From: an uncultured Thermoleophilia bacterium
Lineage (GTDB): Bacteria > Actinomycetota > Thermoleophilia > UBA2241
Direction of reading: 5' to 3'
Assembly: GCA_903912585.1 (NCBI GenBank)
Contig: CAIWHY010000076.1
Location: 1-6,229 of the forward strand
DNA: 6,229 nt
A model generated the notes under the pieces. The model was given only the letters and a program-made list of their open reading frames with translations. It had not been told where the DNA came from and did no database searches. Shown piece by piece: positions 1 through 5,181 of this stretch. The translations under genes and the position numbers were made by a program. Position 1 is the stretch's first letter. Each line of letters begins with the position of its first letter.

Positions 1-1
1 C

Positions 2-940
2 GACGCGCTGTGCGACGGGAAAGAGGTGTGGATCGGGGGGATCATGCAGCACGTGGAGGAGGCCGGCGTGCACTCCGGCGACTCCGCCTGCGTGATCCCG
101 TCCATCTCGCTCGGGGAGGGGACGCTCGAGCAGGTGCGCAAGCAGACGAGGCTGCTGGCCGTGGGCCTCGGCGTGCGCGGCCTCATCAACGTGCAGTTCG
201 CCTACCAGAGCTACCAGCTCTACGTGCTCGAGGTGAACCCTCGCGCTTCGCGCACCGTCCCGTTCGTGAGCAAGGCCACGGGAGTCCCGCTCGCCAAACT
301 TGCCACGAGGGTGATCATGGGTGAGAGCATCGCTGACCTGGCGCTCTCGCGAAGGGTCCCCGAGCACGTGAGCGTCAAAGAGGCGGTGCTCCCCTTCGAC
401 CGGTTCCCCGGCAGCGACACGCAGCTCGGCCCCGAGATGAAGTCGACCGGCGAGGTCATGGGCATCGCCGAGGACTTCCCGGCGGCGTTCGCCAAGGCCG
501 TGGCCGCCGCCGGCTCTCCGCTGCCGCTGGAGGGGAGCGTCTTCCTCTCGGTCTGCGACAGCGACAAGTCGGCGGCGACGATCCTCGCCCAGCGCCTGCA
601 CGCGCTCGGCTTCAGGATCTACGCCACGCGCGGCACGGCGACGGCGCTGACCAGCCTCGGGATCCCCGTCAGCGTGGTGAACAAGGTCTTCCAGGGCGAG
701 CCCAACGTCGTCAATCTCATCGAGAGCGGCGAGATCGTCCTCGTCGTCAACACCCCCTTCGGGCGCGGCGCGCGCAGCGACGGGTACGAGATCCGCACGA
801 CGGCGCTGCGCAGGGGCGTGCTCAGCATCACCACGCTGGCCGGTGCCTCGGCGGCCCTCTCCGCGATCGCGGCGGCGAGGCACCCGCAGGTGCAGGTACA
901 CTGCCTGCAGGACCTGCACCGCGCCACGGAGGCCGAATGA
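2..940 (+). CDS. carB: Carbamoyl-phosphate synthase large subunit, C-terminal part (5' end outside window)
   Basis: The visible 312 residues are the last third of the large subunit (E. coli CarB is 1073 residues), which makes carbamoyl phosphate from ammonia, bicarbonate and two ATP for pyrimidine and arginine synthesis in the cytosol. The reading frame is already open at the window edge and begins DALCDGKEVWIGGIMQHVEE, closely matching E. coli CarB from about residue 760. The first ~155 residues finish the second ATP-grasp domain. NVQFA (Gln at 194-196) and LEVNPR (Glu at 230-232, Asn at 236-238) carry the metal/ATP ligands equivalent to E. coli Gln829, Glu841 and Asn843. FVSKATGVPLAK and GPEMKSTGEVMG follow. 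The rest, from about 536, is the MGS-like allosteric domain with ATRGTAT, VNKV and VVNTPFGRG. In E. coli this domain binds UMP, IMP and ornithine. The gene ends TGA 938-940, overlapping the pyrK ATG by 4 nt. Only the 5' end is missing, because of the window boundary. Confidence 0.97.
   Translation, partial: DALCDGKEVWIGGIMQHVEEAGVHSGDSACVIPSISLGEGTLEQVRKQTRLLAVGLGVRGLINVQFAYQSYQLYVLEVNPRASRTVPFVSKATGVPLAKLATRVIMGESIADLALSRRVPEHVSVKEAVLPFDRFPGSDTQLGPEMKSTGEVMGIAEDFPAAFAKAVAAAGSPLPLEGSVFLSVCDSDKSAATILAQRLHALGFRIYATRGTATALTSLGIPVSVVNKVFQGEPNVVNLIESGEIVLVVNTPFGRGARSDGYEIRTTALRRGVLSITTLAGASAALSAIAAARHPQVQVHCLQDLHRATEAE
889..920 (+). repeat. Inverted repeat at the 3' end of carB
   Basis: GGTGCAGGT (889-897) and ACCTGCACC (912-920) are perfect 9-bp reverse complements separated by 14 nt. 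The mRNA could form a GC-rich hairpin that ends 7 nt before the GGAGG ribosome binding site of pyrK. No T-run follows, so it does not look like an intrinsic terminator. It lies inside codons for the conserved-looking CarB tail, so it may be accidental. Confidence 0.5.
928..932 (+). promoter_or_regulatory. Ribosome binding site for pyrK
   Basis: GGAGG, a perfect anti-SD core, lies 4 nt before ATG 937 inside the last codons of carB. The spacing is slightly short, but no other start codon nearby is better served. It supports the 937 start and the 4-nt overlap. Confidence 0.75.
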
Positions 941-1728
941 ACGACGGCTCGCCAGAAGGCCACACGCACGCCGAGTTGTGGGCGGAGACCGTCCACGGCC
1001 GCGTCGCGGGCATGCGTCACTTCGGCGCCTTCAGCGAGCTCGAGATCGTAGCGCCGAGGATCGCCGCCAAGGCTGTGCCGGGGCAGTTCGTGATGGTCAC
1101 CGTGCCCGGGGGCGGCTTCCTGCTGCGCCGCCCGCTGTCGCTGTTCGCCGTGCGCAGCGACCGGGTCGCACTGCTGATCGAGGCGCGCGGCCCCGGCAGC
1201 GAGCGCCTCACCGGGCTCGAGACGGGCGACGCCGTCGACCTGGCGGGGCCGCTCGGCAGCGCTTTTCCGGTGAGCGGCGTCGCGAGCGCGCTGCTGGTCG
1301 GCGGCGGCATCGGCTGCGCCCCGTTGCAGTTCCTCTCCGAAGAGCTCGTGCGGGCGGGCGCGCAGGTCACCGCCGCCTTCGGCTTCCGCGACTTCCGCGC
1401 CGCCAGGGCGGCCGGCGCCTTCGCCATGGAGCGGCTCTGGGTCGCCACCGAGGACGGGAGCGTCGGCCGGCGCGGCACCGTGATCGACATCCTCGCCGGC
1501 CTCGACCTGCCGCCCCAGACGGTCGTCTACGCGTGCGGCCCCACGGCGATGATCGCCGCGGTGCAGCGCTGGAGCCTCGCGGCGGGGCTGCGCGGCTACG
1601 CTTCGCTGGAGGCGCACATGGCCTGTGGCAGCGGCTCGTGCCACGGCTGCGTCGTCGACACTGCGCGCGGCAAGCTGCGCGTCTGCAGCGAGGGCCCCGT
1701 GTTCGCGCTGGACGAGGTGCTCCCGTGA
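937..1728 (+). CDS. pyrK: Dihydroorotate dehydrogenase B, electron-transfer subunit
   Basis: This 263-residue iron-sulfur flavoprotein takes electrons from the FMN of PyrD and delivers them to NAD+, forming the PyrD2-PyrK2 class 1B enzyme in the cytosol. The N-terminal FAD-binding barrel contains LRRPLSLF (63-70), whose RPLS is the flavin-binding motif of ferredoxin-reductase-like proteins. The NAD-binding domain has LVGGGIGCAPL (120-130) and YACGPTAM (198-205). The C-terminal [2Fe-2S] site is complete: Cys230, Cys235, Cys238 and Cys250 in the spacing C-x4-C-x2-C-x11-C. Length is normal for the family. ATG 937 is chosen because GGAGG lies just upstream and the ATGA overlap with carB is typical coupling. 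About 17 residues at the N terminus, rich in His, Glu and Gly, precede the conserved barrel. The next gene, pyrD, is its obligate partner and overlaps it by 4 nt. Related reductase subunits (sulfide dehydrogenase, hydrogenase) share this architecture, but the pyrD neighbour settles the assignment. Confidence 0.95.
   Translation: MNDGSPEGHTHAELWAETVHGRVAGMRHFGAFSELEIVAPRIAAKAVPGQFVMVTVPGGGFLLRRPLSLFAVRSDRVALLIEARGPGSERLTGLETGDAVDLAGPLGSAFPVSGVASALLVGGGIGCAPLQFLSEELVRAGAQVTAAFGFRDFRAARAAGAFAMERLWVATEDGSVGRRGTVIDILAGLDLPPQTVVYACGPTAMIAAVQRWSLAAGLRGYASLEAHMACGSGSCHGCVVDTARGKLRVCSEGPVFALDEVLP
1714..1719 (+). promoter_or_regulatory. Ribosome binding site for pyrD
   Basis: GAGGTG sits 5 nt before GTG 1725, within the last codons of pyrK. 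It matches the 3' half of the full AGGAGGTG Shine-Dalgarno sequence and fixes the pyrD start at the GTGA overlap, although the frame is open much further upstream. Confidence 0.65.
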
Positions 1729-2699
1729 GCGCCTCGCTCGCCCTGGATCAGGTCGACCTGCGTGTGCGGCTCGGCGATGTCGAGCTCGCACATCCCCTGC
1801 TCGACGCCTCCGGCACGTTCGACGTGCTCGAGTACGCGCGCCGCTTCGAGGGCGACTACTACGCCGCGTTCCCCTACGCCGCCTACGTCCCCAAGACCGT
1901 CACCGCGGAGGCGCGCACCGGCAACCCTGCGCCGCGCGTCACCGAGACGCCGGCGGGCATGATCAACGCCATCGGGCTCGAGAACCCCGGGATCGCGGCC
2001 TGGATCGCCGGGTTCGGCGCGTGGGCGCGCCTCGAGCGGCCGGTGATCGTCAGCGTCGGCGGCAACTCGCCGGAGCACTATGCCGCCGTCGTGCGCGCGC
2101 TGGAGGCGCACCTCGCCGCCGCTCCGGCCGGCAGTTGCCCCGACATCCGTGGCTACGAGCTCAACGTGTCGTGCCCCAACGTCTCGAGCGGCCTGCAGAT
2201 CGGCGCCGACCCGGCGGCCTCGGCCGCGGTCGTCGGCGCCGTGCGTCCGCTCACGCGGCGCCTGCTCCTGACCAAGCTCACGCCCAACGTGAGCGACGTC
2301 ACGGCGGTGGCGCGCGCGGTCGTCGCGGCCGGGTCCGACGGCGTGTCGCTCGTCAACACCTTCAAGGCGATGGCCCTCGACCGGGAGACGCTCAGGCCGT
2401 TCCTCGGCAACCGCACCGGCGGCCTCTGCGGGCCCGCGATCAAGCCGATCGCACTGCGCATGGTCGCCGACGTGGCCGAGGCGCTGCCGGACGTGCCGGT
2501 CGTCGGCATGGGCGGCGTGATGACGGGCCTCGACGCGCTCGAGTTCATCGCCTGCGGGGCGACTGCCGTGGCCGTGGGCGCGGCCAACTTCACGGCCTTC
2601 GAGGCGCCGCGCCGCATCCTCGACGAGCTGCGCGCCGAGCTGGCCGCACGCGGGCTGCGCACCCCGGCCGCAGCGCGCGGCCTCGCCCTGCGCGCCTGA
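1725..2699 (+). CDS. pyrD: Dihydroorotate dehydrogenase B, catalytic subunit (class 1B)
   Basis: This 324-residue FMN TIM-barrel enzyme oxidises dihydroorotate to orotate, the fourth step of UMP synthesis, in complex with PyrK. Visible motifs in order: DASGTF near the N terminus; VPKTVT with Lys57 (FMN/substrate region); MINAIGLENPG (79-89), a class 1 signature; ELNVSCPNV with Cys150 as the catalytic base, which separates class 1 (Cys) from class 2 (Ser); LTKLTPNV (182-189); LVNTF; GGLCGPAIKP (232-241); and GMGGV (261-265), part of the FMN phosphate site. Length is typical (about 300-320). The frame is open far upstream without homology, so GTG 1725 is chosen: it overlaps the pyrK stop as GTGA, has an RBS 5 nt upstream, and puts the conserved SLALDQVDLRVRLGDVELAHP-type start in the right place (quoted segment ends near residue 23). 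The family usually has Ser in GGLSGPA where Cys235 is found here. Immediate linkage to pyrK supports class 1B, NAD-linked. Confidence 0.95.
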   Translation: MSASLALDQVDLRVRLGDVELAHPLLDASGTFDVLEYARRFEGDYYAAFPYAAYVPKTVTAEARTGNPAPRVTETPAGMINAIGLENPGIAAWIAGFGAWARLERPVIVSVGGNSPEHYAAVVRALEAHLAAAPAGSCPDIRGYELNVSCPNVSSGLQIGADPAASAAVVGAVRPLTRRLLLTKLTPNVSDVTAVARAVVAAGSDGVSLVNTFKAMALDRETLRPFLGNRTGGLCGPAIKPIALRMVADVAEALPDVPVVGMGGVMTGLDALEFIACGATAVAVGAANFTAFEAPRRILDELRAELAARGLRTPAAARGLALRA

Positions 2700-2725
2700 C
2701 CTGCGCTCCCAGCGCGCCTCCGCCG

Positions 2726-2767
2726 CGGCGCGCGCGCCCAAAGAGCCAGCTAAAGGCGCCGTTTTGT
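2726..2767 (+). terminator. Possible weak terminator after pyrD
   Basis: CGGCGC (2726-2731) can pair with GCGCCG (2756-2761), directly followed by TTTTGT (2762-2767). The 24-nt loop is long and the T-run short. A competing hairpin (2755-2759 with 2769-2773) would bury the T-run in its loop. It would make sense as the end of the pyr operon ahead of the mihF promoter, but the structural support is thin. Confidence 0.3.
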
Positions 2768-2780
2768 CGCGCCTCCCGTG

Positions 2781-2810
2781 TTGAACTGCCCGCCGCGCCT
2801 CACATATACT
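2781..2810 (+). promoter_or_regulatory. Sigma-70-type promoter for mihF, probably leaderless
   Basis: A -35 box TTGAAC (2781-2786, 4 of 6 matches) is followed after 18 nt by a -10 box TATACT (2805-2810, 5 of 6 matches). This AT-rich stretch stands out in a very GC-rich gap. Transcription would be expected to start about 7 nt after the -10 box, near 2817, within 0-3 nt of the mihF ATG at 2819. No Shine-Dalgarno sequence precedes that ATG, which agrees with a leaderless transcript. Leaderless mRNAs are common in Actinomycetota. Confidence 0.7.
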
Positions 2811-2818
2811 TCCGCGCG

Positions 2819-3151
2819 ATGTCCATCTCTTCCAAGCAGTCAAACACGGCCCCCGAGCGTTCGCTCGACCAGCGCATCGACGCGCTGACCAAGGCCAACG
2901 AGGTCCGCAGCCGCAGGGCGACGCTCAAGACCGATCTCAAGCGCGGCGCCGCGAGCCTTCGGGACATCCTCGTGGCACCCCCGGAGTACCTGCTCACCGC
3001 CAAGGTCTCCGACATCCTGATGGCCGCGCCGAAGTGCGGCAAGGTCAAGTCGGCGCGCATCATGGAGCAGTGCCGTATCAGCCCCAGCAAGACCATCGGC
3101 GGACTCTCCGAGCGGCAGCGGAACGAGCTGCTCACGCACTTCGGCGGCTGA
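2819..3151 (+). CDS. mihF: Actinobacterial integration host factor (nucleoid-associated protein)
   Basis: This 110-residue protein matches the actinobacterial IHF family (mIHF/sIHF; about 105 residues in mycobacteria), a monomeric DNA-binding nucleoid protein that bends and compacts DNA and is essential in mycobacteria. It is unrelated to HU-type IHF. The first ~25 residues are variable. The conserved core then runs RSRRATLKTDLKRGAASLRD (30-49), which fits the family's R-x-ELK-x-LKRG pattern, and continues with VSDILMAAPKCGKVKSARIM (63-82), a helix-two-turn-helix/S13-like DNA-binding segment, and GLSERQRNELLTHF (95-108). The upstream frame is open but has no homology. ATG 2819 is chosen because it gives the expected length and lies right after a promoter. 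It is first in a cluster with gmk, rpoZ and coaBC, the usual actinobacterial order. Cys73 and Cys85 are unremarkable additions. Its recognition is the strongest taxonomic marker in the window. Confidence 0.93.
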   Translation: MSISSKQSNTAPERSLDQRIDALTKANEVRSRRATLKTDLKRGAASLRDILVAPPEYLLTAKVSDILMAAPKCGKVKSARIMEQCRISPSKTIGGLSERQRNELLTHFGG

Positions 3152-3170
3152 CGCCATCGCCGCGGTCTTC

Positions 3171-3716
3171 GTGATCTCGGGGCCTTCGGGCGCCGGGAAG
3201 GGGACCGTCATCGCCCTCGTCAAGGGCAAGGTCGACGGCGTCGTGACGTCCGTGTCCGCCACCACGCGCGCGCCGCGACCCGGGGAGGCCGACGGCCGCG
3301 AATATCACTTCCTCACGCGTGAGGCCTTCGACGAAGCGGTCGCCGCGGGAGAGTTCCTGGAGTGGGTAGGGTACAGTAGTGACTTGTACGGAACGCTTCG
3401 GGCCGAGGTCGACGGCCAGCTTGCGCGCGGCGAGGACGTGATCCTCGAGATCGAGCTCGTCGGAGCCAGGGCCGTGCGCAAGGTCCTTCCCGGTGCGGTG
3501 GCGGTGTTCATCGCGCCGCCGTCGCTGGCCGAACTGGCGCAGCGCTTGCGCGGGCGAGGTACGGAGACCGACGAAGCCATCGCGCGCCGGTTGAGCATCG
3601 CTACCACTGAGGTGGCGGCGGCCGGCGAGTTCGACCATGTGGTCGTCAACGACGACGCGGAACGAGCGGCGACCGAGGTCGCCGCCATCATCGAAGACCG
3701 ACGAAAGGGAAGCTAA
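3171..3716 (+). CDS. gmk: Guanylate kinase (start codon uncertain, probably slightly 5' of this)
   Basis: Guanylate kinase phosphorylates GMP (or dGMP) to GDP with ATP in the cytosol. From GTG 3171 it has 181 residues, a little short for the family (about 185-207). Motifs: P-loop GPSGAGKGT (4-12); GMP-binding TTRAPRPGE (31-39) and GREYHF (42-47); the FLEW segment (62-65); LYGT (72-75); ILEIELVGA (91-99); the LID-type RLRGRGTETDEAI; and FDHVVVNDD near the end. The tail resembles mycobacterial Gmk. The N terminus is odd. Family members normally have several residues ending F-V/I-I-S before GPSG, and the in-frame codons before 3171 read AIAAVF, just what is missing. Yet no ATG, GTG, TTG or CTG exists in frame back to the stop at 3018-3020. 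ATC 3156 is the only plausible non-standard alternative, 4 nt after the mihF stop. Glu95 replaces the usual Asp of the EID motif. TAA 3714-3716 directly abuts the rpoZ start. Confidence 0.93.
   Translation: MISGPSGAGKGTVIALVKGKVDGVVTSVSATTRAPRPGEADGREYHFLTREAFDEAVAAGEFLEWVGYSSDLYGTLRAEVDGQLARGEDVILEIELVGARAVRKVLPGAVAVFIAPPSLAELAQRLRGRGTETDEAIARRLSIATTEVAAAGEFDHVVVNDDAERAATEVAAIIEDRRKGS
3704..3710 (+). promoter_or_regulatory. Ribosome binding site for rpoZ
   Basis: AAAGGGA, inside the last gmk codons, lies 6 nt before GTG 3717. It is the best purine-rich candidate and supports the GTG that directly follows the gmk stop codon. Confidence 0.55.
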
Positions 3717-3959
3717 GTGGACAGGCCCCGCATCGACGAGCTGCTGCCTCACGCCGGTGGCTCGCGCTACGCACTGGTCATGATCGCCGCCAAGCGCGCG
3801 CGCCAGATCAACGACTACTACCGCAACCTGGGCGAGAACACGATGGGCATCGGGGACTCGTTCACGCCTCCGCTCATCAGCACGCGCAGCACCAACCTGC
3901 TCACGATCGCGTTCGAGGAGATCGTCGACAACCAGATCGAGTACAAGACGCCCGAGTGA
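3717..3959 (+). CDS. rpoZ: DNA-directed RNA polymerase omega subunit
   Basis: Omega is the small accessory subunit that wraps the C-terminal tail of beta-prime and helps RNA polymerase assemble. This 80-residue protein begins MDRPRIDELLPHAGGSRYAL and carries the family core VMIAAKRARQIN (21-32), corresponding to E. coli VLVAARRARQM. PPLISTRSTNLLTIAFEEIV follows, a match to the conserved second half in Actinomycetota (S-x-N-x-LTIALEEI), then a short charged tail. Length is normal. GTG 3717 is chosen because it follows the gmk TAA with no gap, has a purine-rich RBS, and places the PRID motif at the start. The position between gmk and coaBC is conserved in many bacteria. The YALVMIAAKRARQINDYY style recalls Thermoleophilia omega sequences, but that is from memory. 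Confidence 0.95.
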   Translation: MDRPRIDELLPHAGGSRYALVMIAAKRARQINDYYRNLGENTMGIGDSFTPPLISTRSTNLLTIAFEEIVDNQIEYKTPE

Positions 3960-3966
3960 CCGCGCT

Positions 3967-5181
3967 GTGAGCTCGCCGCCTGTCTCCCGCCCCGAACGCA
4001 CCGTGCTGGTCGGCGTCACCGGGGGCATCGCCATCTACAAGGCGGTGGAACTGGTGCGCGGGCTGGTCAAGGACGGGCTGCAGCCGCTGGTGGTGAGCAC
4101 CGCCGCGGCACAGAGGTTCGTCATGCCGCTCACGTTCGCGGCCGTCTCGCAGGCGCCGGTCCTCGACGACGAGAGCGCCTGGCAGGCCAGCGGCGGCTGG
4201 TTCCAGCACATCGAGGCGGCCCGGCAGGCGCGCGTGATGGTGGTCGCCCCGGCGACCGCCAACACGCTCGCCAAGATGGCCGCCGGCATGGCCGACAACC
4301 TGCTCACCGCCATCTACCTCGCCTTCCGCGGCCCGGTCATCGTCGCCCCCACGATGAACTGGGCGATGAACGAGCACCCCGCGACCGTCGAGAACCTGCG
4401 CTTGCTCGCGAAGCGCGGGGTGGAGGTGCTCCCGACGGAAGAGGGGGAGCTCGCTTGCGGCGAGGAGGGCTCCGGGCGCATGGCCTCTCCGGACGCCATA
4501 CGGCTCGCCGTCCGGCGCGCGCTCGCCGGCACCGCCTCCGGGCCTCTCCGCGGCCGCAAGGTCGTCGTGACCTCCGGCGGCACGCGCGAGCGCATCGACG
4601 CAGTGCGCTTCATCGGCAACCGCTCGAGCGGCAAGATGGGCCGCGCGGTCGCCGATGAGGCCTACCTGCGCGGCGCCCGTATCGCCCTCGTGACGACGCG
4701 ACCGGCGGAGGGCACTCCGTATCCGGTCGTGCGCGTGGAGAGCGCCGAAGACATGGCGGCGGCGGTGCGCAGCGAGGTGAGCGACGCCGACGTGCTCGTG
4801 ATGGCGGCGGCGGTCGCCGACTTCGCGCCGCGCGAGGCTCGGGAGGGCAAGATCGAGCGCGCCGCGCGCGACACGCTGACCCTGGAGCTGGTGCGCACCG
4901 TGGACGTCCTCGCCGCGACGGCCAAGCCCGGCCTGTTTCGCGTGGGCTTCGCCGCCGAGGCAGGCCCGCAGCTGCAGCGGGCGCGGGCCAAGAAGGCCGC
5001 CAAGGGCGTCGACATGCTCGTCTTCAACGACATCCTCGCCGAGGGCGTGGGGATCGGCTCGGACGAGAACGAGATCACGATCATCACGGCGACCGGCGAG
5101 ACGCACGTGCCACGCACCAGCAAGGCCGCCTGCGCCACGGCGATCGTGGACGAGATCGAAGCGGGACTCGGGGCGCCGTGA
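3967..5181 (+). CDS. coaBC: Bifunctional phosphopantothenoylcysteine decarboxylase / phosphopantothenate-cysteine ligase
   Basis: CoaBC joins 4'-phosphopantothenate to cysteine using CTP (CoaB) and decarboxylates the product to 4'-phosphopantetheine (CoaC, FMN-dependent), two consecutive steps of CoA synthesis. The protein has 404 residues, the normal length. The CoaC domain (about 10-185) shows GVTGGIAIYK (16-25), the catalytic His81 in WFQHIEAA, PATANTLAKMAAGMADNLL, the substrate-binding PTMN (128-131) before EHPA, and the catalytic Cys164 in LACGEEGSGRM. The CoaB domain (about 195-400) shows VTSGGTRERIDAVR (201-214), NRSSGKMG (218-225), AAAVADF (280-286), Lys295, VGFAAE and FNDI. Two departures from the family consensus are PTMN for PAMN and TRERIDAVR for TREPIDPVR. 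GTG 3967, 7 nt after rpoZ, is used. It has no clear Shine-Dalgarno sequence, and GTG 4003 in frame is a possible but less likely start because it would begin right at the flavin-binding strand. It overlaps the next gene by 4 nt. Confidence 0.95.
   Translation: MSSPPVSRPERTVLVGVTGGIAIYKAVELVRGLVKDGLQPLVVSTAAAQRFVMPLTFAAVSQAPVLDDESAWQASGGWFQHIEAARQARVMVVAPATANTLAKMAAGMADNLLTAIYLAFRGPVIVAPTMNWAMNEHPATVENLRLLAKRGVEVLPTEEGELACGEEGSGRMASPDAIRLAVRRALAGTASGPLRGRKVVVTSGGTRERIDAVRFIGNRSSGKMGRAVADEAYLRGARIALVTTRPAEGTPYPVVRVESAEDMAAAVRSEVSDADVLVMAAAVADFAPREAREGKIERAARDTLTLELVRTVDVLAATAKPGLFRVGFAAEAGPQLQRARAKKAAKGVDMLVFNDILAEGVGIGSDENEITIITATGETHVPRTSKAACATAIVDEIEAGLGAP

Noticed and set aside
843..1724. 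Open frame extending pyrD almost 300 codons upstream
   Set aside because: The extension overlaps pyrK entirely, has shadow composition, and the RBS plus GTGA overlap at 1725 give the normal protein length.
619..1791. Long antisense open frame (390 codons), with similar ones at 1596-2843, 3901-5106 and 4662-5747 on the - strand
   Set aside because: They lie opposite well-recognised genes, have Arg/Ala/Gly/His-rich shadow composition and no family motifs. Such frames are expected in very GC-rich DNA.
1625..2818. Open frame extending mihF about 400 codons upstream
   Set aside because: Covers pyrD in another frame with no homology. The promoter at 2781-2810 and family length support ATG 2819.
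3143..3155. Possible +1 frameshift fusing mihF to gmk at GGC TGA C, reminiscent of the prfB UGA-C context
   Set aside because: A Gly tRNA slipping +1 would re-pair poorly, there is no prfB-like slippery CTT or strong internal SD, and both proteins have complete separate domains.
3311..3324. Perfect 14-bp palindrome CCTCACGCGTGAGG in gmk
   Set aside because: A 14-bp palindrome is expected roughly once in 15 kb by chance, it lies in conserved coding sequence, and no second copy was seen.
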